Source: an uncultured Parabacteroides sp. | GTDB lineage: Bacteria > Bacteroidota > Bacteroidia > Bacteroidales > Tannerellaceae | Assembly (NCBI GenBank): GCA_900552465.1 | Contig: URZO01000016.1 | Location: forward strand, 1 to 64,000 | Direction: 5' to 3' | Length of the DNA stretch: 64,000 nt | The notes under the pieces: generated by a model | Told to the model about the DNA's origin: nothing | The model's input: only the letters and a program-made list of their open reading frames with translations | Databases searched by the model: none | Shown here: in pieces, positions 1-8,292 of the stretch | Layout: every line of letters begins with the position of its first letter | How positions within the stretch are numbered: the first letter of the stretch is position 1 | Made by a program: the position numbers and the translations under genes

Positions 1-325
1 GCTGAGAATTTCGGCAGCTAAGGCTGTGTAATTTTTTGTCATACCCCAAATCTCCTTTACATAGAAATGACTTCGTTTCTTGCTTTTTCTGGGCAAGCTT
101 GCTGACTATCGTTTTTTGATATTTTCTACCTTGGATATCTTCTCTGAGAAATCCGCTCGCGCATGCCTGCGCAAGTTCGCAATTTCTTCGTTGGCGATCA
201 GGAACGCAACCGGTTTATTTCATTCCTGATGAAACTTCATCTTACCAAAAGATCGGGCGTCCCCGAAACTTTCGTCGAAAAGGTTAAGGCTGAGTTGTCA
301 GACAACGTTCACGGTCGCATAACCG
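1..325. other. Segment of unclear origin abutting a broken receptor gene
   Basis: This stretch does not continue the TonB-receptor gene that starts at 574. On the minus strand a strong ribosome-binding site (AAAGGAGAT) precedes an ATG at 56-54 that opens a frame running off the window edge (begins MTKNYTALAAEILS), which faintly resembles the start of a PTS EIIB domain. Strong Shine-Dalgarno sites are unusual for Bacteroidales genes. No family is recognised with confidence on either strand. It could be an insertion-sequence end, a rearrangement or an assembly chimera at a contig edge; sequence alone cannot decide. Confidence 0.4.
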
Positions 326-574
326 CTGAACATGCACACCCGAAAAGCGTTTCACCGCTTCCGACAGATCCTGCACGCCGAGACGCTCGATGCCGGCTTT
401 GTCCATCACCTGGAGCGGCGTGCTCTCGCGGGTTGTGGAAGGACGCACCTTTCCCAGCACCTCGACACCCGAAAGCTGGTGATAAGTCGTCGTGTCCACT
501 TGCGCATACAAAGCAAACGGGAACAACCAGGCACAGAAAAGGCCTAACAAACGTTTAACAAATAAATTCTGCAT
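284..574 (-). pseudogene. Truncated TonB-dependent receptor, BtuB-like N-terminus
   Basis: The start is ATG at 574, followed by a signal peptide ending ALYAQ near residue 25. The first part of a TonB plug domain follows (VEVLGKVRPSTTRESTPLQV, then LSEAVKRFSGVHV near residue 82). In intact cobalamin receptors the plug continues with a glycine-rich stretch and then a 22-strand barrel. Here the match stops at residue 83 (near base 325) and the frame ends 13 unrelated codons later, so this is only about one tenth of a receptor. The upstream cobalamin riboswitch points to vitamin B12 or corrinoid uptake. The gene is either interrupted in the organism or cut by an assembly join. The plug identity is fairly sure; the cobalamin specificity rests mainly on the riboswitch. 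Confidence 0.7.
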
Positions 575-599
575 ATACAATCTTACGGTTCATCGCTCC

Positions 600-830
600 C
601 TTCACCCGAGGGCCCGAATATATTGAATAGTGGCAGGTTTTCTGGCTTGTTCTCCCCTTTTTACGGCTACCTTCCCGATTCCAATCAGTGGCAACAAGAT
701 TTGCCGGGGTTTTACAGAACTTACAGCTACGGGTACAGCTCCGGACTTACACCGGATTCCCTTTTACTAACCGCCTGCGGAAGCAAAAATGCGGTTACAC
801 CATTATCCGGATGCAAAGGTACAAAAAAAC
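600..830 (-). promoter_or_regulatory. Cobalamin (adenosylcobalamin-type) riboswitch
   Basis: Read on the minus strand, the region carries the hallmarks of a B12 riboswitch. The conserved core AATCCGGTGTAAGTCCGGA is at 741-759, followed by the GCTGTACCCG segment. Further downstream are a GCCACTG-like stretch, and the B12 box AAGCCAGAAAACCTGCC lies at 632-648. The element ends about 30 bases before the receptor start at 574, so it probably controls translation or termination of that transcript. Known members of this class bind coenzyme B12 and repress corrinoid-uptake genes. The motif match is strong, although the gene it serves is truncated. Confidence 0.92.
814..821 (-). promoter_or_regulatory. 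Bacteroidales -7 box for the riboswitch transcript
   Basis: The minus-strand octamer TACCTTTG fits TAnnTTTG and lies immediately upstream of the riboswitch fold. No clear TTTG box is seen 19-21 bases further upstream, so confidence is moderate. Confidence 0.4.
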
Positions 831-1048
831 AGACAAAAGCATCAGAAATGAAAAAAAATACGGATTCAGGTTTATCAAAATGTCACTACTACCCCGTTAA
901 AATCGAAAATGTTTTTCTTTCAAAAAAGAAGGAGTACTGATTTTTATAACCTTATTGTTAAGTTTCCAATACCTACCAAAACCGACTTTTCTAATTATTA
1001 ACCTCCTCAAATCAATCGCAACAGTTTATAAATCATAATTTATTCATC

Positions 1049-1098
1049 ATTATTAAACCAAATCTGTTAATTTGGTTTAATAATACCAAGGTATTATT
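1049..1098 (+). promoter_or_regulatory. Two overlapping inverted repeats before susC
   Basis: A 15-bp perfect inverted repeat has arms at 1049-1063 and 1070-1084 with a 6-base loop. A second dyad, AATAATACC-AA-GGTATTATT, lies at 1079-1098 and shares bases with the right arm of the first. In RNA the two hairpins would exclude each other; in DNA they could be an operator. They sit 150-200 bases upstream of the SusC start at 1251. Function unknown. Confidence 0.45.
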
Positions 1099-1148
1099 GC
1101 TTTAGCCTTTGATATGATAAATATTTTGCGCATTCTTATAGTTAAAAG

Positions 1149-1173
1149 AGAGGAGGTGATTATGAAGGCATGA
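1149..1173 (+). other. Near-perfect Shine-Dalgarno with three-codon ORF (Met-Lys-Ala)
   Basis: GAGGAGGTGATT at 1149-1160 is an almost complete match to the anti-Shine-Dalgarno sequence. It is followed at once by ATG AAG GCA TGA (1162-1173). Bacteroidales genes rarely use such sites, and this one stands about 80 bases before the SusC start. It might be a leader micro-ORF or a ribosome standby site; it could also be chance. Confidence 0.3.
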
Positions 1174-1250
1174 CAAATCTAACACGTTATTGTATTATTC
1201 TCAATAAGCTAAAAGTTTTTTAATCCTAACACTTGTTAATCTTATAAATC

Positions 1251-4200
1251 ATGAACATATTACAGAATACCCACAGGTTGCAAGTCCGGGGAAAAGGGCA
1301 AACATTCTTTTCCAAAATACTGTTCGCTTGTATTATGTGCTTATTTGCCGCATCTGTTTATGCACAGTCCCAAACAATCAAAGGCTCAGTCAAAGACACC
1401 AAGGGAGAACCTATAATCGGAGCCAATGTCGTCGTTACAGGAACAACAAACGGGGTGATAACCGATATGAACGGACTTTTCACCTTACAAGTCGATAATA
1501 AAGCGAAAACAATCACGATCAGCTACATTAGTTACACACCAAAAGAAATTCTTTTAAAAGGCCAGACACAAATAGATGTTGTCTTAACCGAAAGTTCCGA
1601 GAATCTTGATGAGATAGTCGTTATCGGGTATGGTTCTGTTTCCAAAAAGGAACTGACGAGTGCCGTATCCCACGTATCCAGTAAAGAATTCCTGAATATC
1701 GGAAGCAATAATCCAGCCATGCAGATACAGGGAAAAGTCCCCGGCGTTTCTATTAACAATACGGCAGCAGCCGATCCGAACTCTTCCACAAGTATACAAA
1801 TTCGTGGCGTTTCTTCCCGAAAAGCCAAAGTCGATCCTTTAGTTATCATAGATGGCGTTCCCGGAGGAAACCTGGAAAACATTAATGAGAATGACATCGA
1901 ATCGATCGATATTCTGAAAGACGGAGCCGCATCCGCCATTTACGGTACGCGCGGATCCAATGGCGTTATAGTCGTTACGACTAAAAAAGGAGCGCTTGAT
2001 GGGGCTGTCCACACCAGTTATACCGGTTATGTAAATATCAGCACACCGAAAAAACAGTTGCACGTGCTGAGTGCCGACGAGTTCCGGCAACATATTCCTG
2101 AAAGAGGTTCCGATTTCGGAGCGAATACCGACTGGTTTGACGAACTGACCCGTACAGGATTCTCACATAACCATACGCTCCAGATATCCGGCGGCACGGC
2201 CAAAAACAATTATCGTGCATCCATAGACGTACGTAATTCCAACGGTATCGACATCCGTTCGGACAGAAAAGAGGTGGGAGCCCGTCTCTCTATCAACCAT
2301 TCTGCATCAAACGATTTATATAAAATCACCGTTAATGTTGCTCCACGTACTATTAAATACAACAATTCCGACTATCAGGCTTTTTCACAGGCTCTGACCC
2401 TCAATCCGACCATGCCGGTCATGGATCCGGAAAATCCGAACTACTACTACGAAACAACCGGTTGGGAAGCGGAAAATCCTGTTGAAAAACTACGACTCGA
2501 AAAAAATGGCGGCGATAAAAAATATTTGGATTGGGATGGGACATTCAAACTGAATCTGCTTCCATTGTTTGCTCCTGATAAAGCACATATGTTGAATACA
2601 CAAATTACGATTGCCCAGCAGATCAACGATGAAGATCTTGTCTGGTTCCGTCCGTCCACCTCTACCCTGGCACGCAAAAACGGATATAGGGGCGAAGCAT
2701 CGCAAGAACATAAAAAAAGTCGGCAGGAGAGTCTTGAATGGCTGGTAAATTATGGTTTTGAAAAGAACGGGCATAACCTGAAAGCCATGGGCGGCTATTC
2801 CTACCAGTATTTCGTTTATTCCGGTATGAAAGCAGAAAATAAGAATTTCACGTCAGACAAATTGATGTATAACAACCTGCAGGACGGTACATACATGAGT
2901 GAAGCTAAAGGACGCCTGGGCATGTCGTCTTATAAAAACGATGCCAAGCTGATCGCTTTCTTCGGACGTCTCAGCTATGACTACCAAGGCAAATATCTGG
3001 CAACGGCCTCTCTTCGTTACGAAGGCTCGTCCAAATTCGGGGCGAACAATAAATGGGGATACTTTCCTGCTATTTCAGCAGGATGGCGTATCAGCGAAGA
3101 GGCTTTTATGAAAGACATCAGTTGGATTGACGATTTAAAAATACGTGGTGATTTCGGTGTTACCGGCAACCAGAATTTCGACAGCTACAAAGCGCTATCC
3201 ACCATGGGAGGCTACGGCCAGGTCTATTTCAACGGGAAATATTACCAGGGATGGTCGCCTAACGTTAATGTTAATCCCGACTTAAAATGGGAAAAAGGAA
3301 AGAACTGGAATATCGGACTGGATTTCAGCTTATTCAACAATATTCTGACCGGTAGTATGAACTACTTCAACCGGACACAACAGGATTTGTTGGGTGATTA
3401 TACGGTCGCTCTTCCGCCGAACATCCAATCTTCCACTTTCGTCAATGTCGGCACAATGAGAAACACCGGGTTTGAATTCGACCTGACTGTCGATGCTGTC
3501 CGTACGAAAGATTTCAATTATTCAATCACCCTGACCGGTTCGACAATGAATAATAAGTTCCTCTCCTTCTCCAATGACGTATTCACCGGACAAGATTACT
3601 ATTGGATGGACGGTTTTCCGGCACCAGGCAGCCCGGGAGAGGTCCAGCGCATTCAGGAAAATGACCGGGTAGGTTCTTTCTACACATACAGATATGCCGG
3701 TGTAGACGACAATGGGAACTGGATGATAAAAAACAAAGACGGCAAAGATATTCCAATCGGAGAAGCAACCGGCGACGATAAGGTCAAGGTCGGAAACGGT
3801 ATCCCGAAATTCTCACTGTCATGGAACAACAGCCTTACTTACAATAACTTCGATTTATCGTTATTCTTCCGTGGCAACTTCGGCTACCAGGTATATAATA
3901 TCCACGAGTTCTACTGGGGATTGCAATCGGCGGCTGCCAACCTGAACGTGCTGCAATCGGCCTATGGCAAGAATGCACATATCACGACAGGGATGAACCA
4001 ACATAACAGCTATTTTGTCCAAAATGCCGATTATTTGAAATTAGACGTAGCCACATTAGGTTATACGATAAAAGTCGATTCCAAATGGTTCCAGAGAGCC
4101 CGTTTATACGTAACCGGAAGAAACCTGTTTACAATTACCGGATATGACGGAGTGGATCCTGACATTTTCCCAGTAAACGGATTACAGCCAGGTGTTCCGA

Positions 4201-4265
4201 GTGATAAAAAAGGCTACTATCCTTCTACACGCCAGTATCTGATTGGCGTTCAGCTTAATTTCTAA
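1251..4265 (+). CDS. SusC/RagA-family TonB-dependent transporter
   Basis: This outer-membrane, TonB-powered importer of oligosaccharides or related ligands has 1,004 residues. A signal peptide ends near residue 39 (ASVYAQ). A carboxypeptidase-D-like beta-sandwich (SVKDTKGEPIIGANV) covers about residues 43-125. A plug domain with the SusC hallmark GSNGVIVVTTKKG follows, then a long beta-barrel ending in GVQLNF with the usual terminal phenylalanine. There is no STN domain, so this copy is not expected to signal to a sigma/anti-sigma pair, and none is adjacent. It is followed after 18 bases by a SusD partner and then by a GH29 fucosidase, making a small glycan-use locus. Ligand inferred only from context: fucose-containing glycans. 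Family assignment is firm, substrate is not. Confidence 0.96.
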   Translation: MNILQNTHRLQVRGKGQTFFSKILFACIMCLFAASVYAQSQTIKGSVKDTKGEPIIGANVVVTGTTNGVITDMNGLFTLQVDNKAKTITISYISYTPKEILLKGQTQIDVVLTESSENLDEIVVIGYGSVSKKELTSAVSHVSSKEFLNIGSNNPAMQIQGKVPGVSINNTAAADPNSSTSIQIRGVSSRKAKVDPLVIIDGVPGGNLENINENDIESIDILKDGAASAIYGTRGSNGVIVVTTKKGALDGAVHTSYTGYVNISTPKKQLHVLSADEFRQHIPERGSDFGANTDWFDELTRTGFSHNHTLQISGGTAKNNYRASIDVRNSNGIDIRSDRKEVGARLSINHSASNDLYKITVNVAPRTIKYNNSDYQAFSQALTLNPTMPVMDPENPNYYYETTGWEAENPVEKLRLEKNGGDKKYLDWDGTFKLNLLPLFAPDKAHMLNTQITIAQQINDEDLVWFRPSTSTLARKNGYRGEASQEHKKSRQESLEWLVNYGFEKNGHNLKAMGGYSYQYFVYSGMKAENKNFTSDKLMYNNLQDGTYMSEAKGRLGMSSYKNDAKLIAFFGRLSYDYQGKYLATASLRYEGSSKFGANNKWGYFPAISAGWRISEEAFMKDISWIDDLKIRGDFGVTGNQNFDSYKALSTMGGYGQVYFNGKYYQGWSPNVNVNPDLKWEKGKNWNIGLDFSLFNNILTGSMNYFNRTQQDLLGDYTVALPPNIQSSTFVNVGTMRNTGFEFDLTVDAVRTKDFNYSITLTGSTMNNKFLSFSNDVFTGQDYYWMDGFPAPGSPGEVQRIQENDRVGSFYTYRYAGVDDNGNWMIKNKDGKDIPIGEATGDDKVKVGNGIPKFSLSWNNSLTYNNFDLSLFFRGNFGYQVYNIHEFYWGLQSAAANLNVLQSAYGKNAHITTGMNQHNSYFVQNADYLKLDVATLGYTIKVDSKWFQRARLYVTGRNLFTITGYDGVDPDIFPVNGLQPGVPSDKKGYYPSTRQYLIGVQLNF

Positions 4266-4283
4266 CCTTAAAATCAAAAGAAT

Positions 4284-6026
4284 ATGAAACTCAAATGGTT
4301 TAAATATACAGTTCTTTCACTGGCAGGTTGGGCCGCTACCGGTTGTACCAATCTGGACGAGGAAGTATATGATGTCCTGACTACCGACACTTTTTACCAG
4401 ACAAAAGATAATGTCATCCAGGGTTTTGTCCGTCCTTTCGAACATGCTTACTGGGTTGTTTCGGGTGCAAACTTCCAGATAGCTGAAAACTCAGCAGACC
4501 ATTTCATGACTCCTAATCGTCAGGGACACTGGCTGGACGGAGAAAATTATTTCCGCATACACCGCCACCAGTGGACTATCGACGACTGGATTCCGCGTGA
4601 TGCCTGGAATAACAATTTCCAGGGAGTTGTTTATGTAAACAGCGCCATAGCCGATCTTTCCAAACTGAATCCGGAGAAATTCGATATGAAAGAAGCTGAG
4701 ATGCAAAACTTAATTGCCCAGTTGAAAACACTGCGGGCCTGGTTCTATATCAACCTGCTGGACATGTTCCGGAATATTCCGATCGTAACGGATTTCCCCA
4801 GTGAAGATAAAGAGCCGAAGCAAGTCACTCCCAAAGAGACATTCAGCTTTATTGAAAAAGAACTGACAGAGAATATCCCTTTATTATTAAAAAAATCGGG
4901 GAATGGTGGCAACGGGAATCATCAGGGAGAATGGACACAGGCAGGTGCCGCCGCCTTGTTAGTCCGTCTTTATCTGAATGCAGAAGTGTGGATTGGCGAA
5001 AACAAGGAAACGGAATGTGCTTCTTATTGCGAAAAAATCATCAACGGAGAATATGGGAATTATGGTATTGCCGCTCAATGGGATGCTCCATTTGCCTGGA
5101 ATAACGAGACCTGCGAAGAAATCATTTATGGTTTCACCAGTTCGTACGGTTATTCGCACTGGGTTTATGATGGTAATATGTATTGGTGGGGAGCACCGTT
5201 CAAAGCAGCTCCGTATTTCGGTTTTAAAGACTGGGGAGACATGAATCACCGTTACGGCTTACAACCCGGACTGGATTTGACCGGTAATGAATACAGCTTT
5301 GCCAACGGCAAGCCGATACGTAAGTTCAAGAAATATCCGGATGATGTACGTCTGAAAAAATACCGCAATCTGGGTAACAGCACCCGCGAAGGGATGTTCA
5401 TTTTCGGCCTGCTGGACTATCAGGATGATAACGGCGAGACCAAATATGTGAAAGCCGACAACGGTAAATATACACTCTTCCTGCGTGACCAGGTCGGCTG
5501 GTTCGAGGACACAGACACTTCCAGTATTTCGCCCAATCCGAGTAGCGGTACGTCTACCATGATTTCCGACATGGATCATGCAGACCAAAGCTCAGGCTGG
5601 TGTCTGATAAAATATCCGATTTACCGTTCGGATGATGAAGGGAAAATGGAATCGGATTATGCACTGATCCGCCTGGCTGAAATTTATTATTCGCTTGCCG
5701 AAATCAAATTCCGTTCAGGCGATAAAGCCGGGGCTGCAAAACTATTGAATACAGTCCGCTCACGCTATTATCCGGAAGGTTCATCCAGCCTGTACAAAAC
5801 AGACGGAAGCCAGATCACCGAACAGGAATTATTAGATGAATGGGGCCGCGAATTTATCGGCGAAAGTTTGCGCCGTACAGTACTTTGCCGCTTTGGCGTT
5901 TACAACGGAGAATGGTGGGATAAAGCAATAGAGTCAGACGGACATACACAGATCCTGCCGATATCGAGAACGATCTTACAGGCTAATCCGAATTTAGTGC
6001 AAAACCCGGGGTATCCTAACAATTAA
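4284..6026 (+). CDS. SusD/RagB-family nutrient-binding lipoprotein
   Basis: Surface lipoprotein of 580 residues that caps the SusC barrel and helps bind glycan. The N-terminus has a lipoprotein signal with lipidated Cys21 (ATGC). The body has SusD features: an N-terminal TPR-like helical part (QNLIAQLKTLRAWFYINLLD near residues 145-165) and the C-terminal conserved segment LLDEWGREFIGESLRRTVLCRFG, typical of RagB/SusD C-terminal domains. The gene begins 18 bases after the susC stop, so the two are almost certainly co-transcribed. The stop is followed by an intrinsic terminator at 6050-6087. Confidence 0.95.
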   Translation: MKLKWFKYTVLSLAGWAATGCTNLDEEVYDVLTTDTFYQTKDNVIQGFVRPFEHAYWVVSGANFQIAENSADHFMTPNRQGHWLDGENYFRIHRHQWTIDDWIPRDAWNNNFQGVVYVNSAIADLSKLNPEKFDMKEAEMQNLIAQLKTLRAWFYINLLDMFRNIPIVTDFPSEDKEPKQVTPKETFSFIEKELTENIPLLLKKSGNGGNGNHQGEWTQAGAAALLVRLYLNAEVWIGENKETECASYCEKIINGEYGNYGIAAQWDAPFAWNNETCEEIIYGFTSSYGYSHWVYDGNMYWWGAPFKAAPYFGFKDWGDMNHRYGLQPGLDLTGNEYSFANGKPIRKFKKYPDDVRLKKYRNLGNSTREGMFIFGLLDYQDDNGETKYVKADNGKYTLFLRDQVGWFEDTDTSSISPNPSSGTSTMISDMDHADQSSGWCLIKYPIYRSDDEGKMESDYALIRLAEIYYSLAEIKFRSGDKAGAAKLLNTVRSRYYPEGSSSLYKTDGSQITEQELLDEWGREFIGESLRRTVLCRFGVYNGEWWDKAIESDGHTQILPISRTILQANPNLVQNPGYPNN

Positions 6027-6049
6027 AACAAACAGAAAATTAAGACAAA

Positions 6050-6087
6050 TAAGGGAGACAGCTTTTTTCGCTATCTCCCTTATTTTT
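6050..6087 (+). terminator. Intrinsic terminator after susD
   Basis: The hairpin TAAGGGAGACAGC / GCTATCTCCCTTA has a T-rich loop and is followed by TTTTTATC. It would end the susCD transcript, leaving the fucosidase gene to its own promoter or to read-through. Confidence 0.75.
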
Positions 6088-6109
6088 ATCATCAAGTCCG
6101 TTTTTTTCT

Positions 6110-6117
6110 TATCTTTG
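6110..6117 (+). promoter_or_regulatory. -7 promoter box for the GH29 gene
   Basis: TATCTTTG fits TAnnTTTG and lies 28 bases before the ATG at 6145, directly after the terminator. No good TTTG box is visible about 20 bases upstream, only a T-run. Confidence 0.45.
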
Positions 6118-6144
6118 AAGCCTTACTATAATTCAACACAAATA

Positions 6145-8199
6145 ATGAAAAACACGAACTTACTTCTTCTTTGGGGACTTTGCATGAGTGTGCTCTTTTC
6201 ATGCAAAGAAGCCGACGCTCCGGCTCCCGTATTACCAGTTCCGACACCGGAGCAGGTAGAATGGCACAAATTGGAAACGTATGCCTTTGTCCATTTCGGA
6301 TTGAACACATTCAACGACCTGGAATGGGGATACGGAAATACACCCGCATCGACTTTCAACCCGACGGACCTGGATTGCGACCAATGGGTACGCACCATTA
6401 AAGCAGCCGGACTGAAAGGCGTGATTCTGACAGCGAAACACCACGACGGCTTTTGCCTGTGGCCAACTGCAACGACAGACTACAGCGTAAAAAGCTCGCC
6501 CTGGAAAAACGGACAAGGCGACATGGTAAAGGATTTATCGGAAGCATGCCGGAGACACGGACTTAAGTTCGGCCTGTATCTTTCTCCCTGGGACCGCAAC
6601 AGTGCAAACTACGGGACTCCGGAATATGTCGAGAAATTTCATGCCCAGATGCATGAACTGATCAGCAACTACGGACCGCTATTCGAATACTGGTTCGACG
6701 GGGCAAACGGCGGTAGCGGCTGGTACGGAGGGGCCGACGAAAGCCGTTCCATCGATGCGAAGACCTATTACAAATATGAAGAGGCGCGGAAAGCGATCAA
6801 GGAGTTGCATCCCTCGGCCATGATATTCGGCGGGACAGTCCCCGACATCCGCTGGATCGGAAATGAAGAAGGATGGGCGGGTGACACACAATGGTCTCCT
6901 TACTCATACGATAAAGAAACGAACTACCGCCAGAGCCAGTGGGGAATGGAAAACGGAGATAAATGGCTGGGAGGCGAATGCGACGTCTCCATCCGTCCGG
7001 GCTGGTTCTATCATGCCCGCGAAGACCACCAGATAAAGTCGTTAGCCAAACTGGTCGACCTGTATTACCGCAGTGTCGGTCACAATGCGAATTTCCTGCT
7101 CAATTTCCCGGTTGCCCTTAACGGGAAGATCAGTCCTGCCGATTCAATCCGGGCCATAGAATGGTATCAGACGATTCAAAACGACATGAAAGAGAACCTG
7201 TTAAAAGGCGCCTACGTAGAAGCCAGCAACACACGCGGACGTAAATTCAGCGCAAATAAAGTGAACGACGGGAACTGGGATACCTACTGGGCCACAGACG
7301 ACGGTGTTACCCAAGGGACACTAACATTCACTCTCAGTGCCGCCAAAGAGATAAACCGCCTGGTTATCCAGGAATATATTCCATTAGGACAACGGGTAAA
7401 AGCATTCAATATCGAAGCCGAAAAAGAAGGCAAGTGGTATCCGGTCCAGGCAGTAGACTCGACAACAACGGTCGGCTACAAACGCATCGTCCGTCTCCAG
7501 ACATTTAAAGCGGACAAAATACGGATTAACTTCACCGATGCAAAAGGCCCGTTGTGCATCAATAACGTAGAAGCCTTCCTGGCGCCGGCACTCATGACAG
7601 AACCGGTCATCAGCCGCAACCGGAATAACGAAGTATCCATCCAGGCAGGCGACGCCAACTCGGAACTCCATTACACGACTGACGGCAGCGAACCGACCCG
7701 GGAAGCACCTGTCTATACGAAGCCTTTCACATTTGCCCAAAAAGGAGTCGTCAAAGCGATCTCTTACGACCCGACATTCGGCAAGAGCAGCCCGGTATCC
7801 GTACTGGAACTGGATATTCCGGCAAGCAGTTATACGATCCTGTCACCCAAAGACGAAAAAGCAAATGTCATTTTTGACGGGAACGGCTATACCACCTTCT
7901 ACCTGCCCAAAGGCAAGCAGGAACTGACTGTCCGCCTGGAGAAAGACATGCAGATTTCCGGCTTCCGGTACACCCCGAACCAAGGAAGAGACGCCAGCGG
8001 ACATATCGCCAACTATCAGTTCTTTATCGACGGCCGGAAAGTAGCGGAAGGAGAGTTTTCAAACATCAAGGCAAACCCGATCGAACAGGTCGTTCATTTC
8101 CCGGCTGTGAAGGGAAGCACGATCCGGCTCGTGGCAACCCGCATTGTCGATAATCTGCCCCAGGCAGGAATCGGGGAGTTCTCCGTGATCACGGACTAA
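6145..8199 (+). CDS. GH29 alpha-L-fucosidase lipoprotein with C-terminal accessory domains
   Basis: Removes terminal alpha-L-fucose from glycans, probably at the periplasmic or cell-surface side. The ATG at 6145 is preferred over an upstream TTG because it gives a lipoprotein signal with Cys20 (VLFSC). The GH29 catalytic domain covers about residues 32-350. It includes the substrate-pocket signature LTAKHHDGFCLWP (residues 95-107) and the nucleophile Asp185 in EYWFDGANG. A coagulation-factor-5/8 (CBM32-like) domain follows at about 355-480, then a chitobiase/hexosaminidase-like segment around LHYTTDGSEPT (near 515) and a final beta-domain. Total length 684 residues, longer than a bare catalytic domain because of these modules. 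It lies behind susCD, which suggests fucosylated host or plant glycans as the target. Confidence 0.95.
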   Translation: MKNTNLLLLWGLCMSVLFSCKEADAPAPVLPVPTPEQVEWHKLETYAFVHFGLNTFNDLEWGYGNTPASTFNPTDLDCDQWVRTIKAAGLKGVILTAKHHDGFCLWPTATTDYSVKSSPWKNGQGDMVKDLSEACRRHGLKFGLYLSPWDRNSANYGTPEYVEKFHAQMHELISNYGPLFEYWFDGANGGSGWYGGADESRSIDAKTYYKYEEARKAIKELHPSAMIFGGTVPDIRWIGNEEGWAGDTQWSPYSYDKETNYRQSQWGMENGDKWLGGECDVSIRPGWFYHAREDHQIKSLAKLVDLYYRSVGHNANFLLNFPVALNGKISPADSIRAIEWYQTIQNDMKENLLKGAYVEASNTRGRKFSANKVNDGNWDTYWATDDGVTQGTLTFTLSAAKEINRLVIQEYIPLGQRVKAFNIEAEKEGKWYPVQAVDSTTTVGYKRIVRLQTFKADKIRINFTDAKGPLCINNVEAFLAPALMTEPVISRNRNNEVSIQAGDANSELHYTTDGSEPTREAPVYTKPFTFAQKGVVKAISYDPTFGKSSPVSVLELDIPASSYTILSPKDEKANVIFDGNGYTTFYLPKGKQELTVRLEKDMQISGFRYTPNQGRDASGHIANYQFFIDGRKVAEGEFSNIKANPIEQVVHFPAVKGSTIRLVATRIVDNLPQAGIGEFSVITD

Positions 8200-8231
8200 A
8201 ACGGCACACCAATAAGCGGCAGCATTCCTAT

Positions 8232-8273
8232 AAAAAGAAGGAGGATACGGCAAACGCATCCTCCTTCTTTTTT
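8232..8273. terminator. Bidirectional terminator between the fucosidase and MFS genes
   Basis: The perfect stem GAAGGAGGAT / ATCCTCCTTC has A-run and T-run flanks, so it can end transcripts of both convergent genes. Confidence 0.85.
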
Positions 8274-8292
8274 ATCTATTCTATGCTTCAAA

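Noticed and set aside
163..558. 131-codon plus-strand frame at the window start
   Set aside because: It runs across the break at 325 into the antisense of the receptor gene and has no ribosome-binding site or recognisable family.
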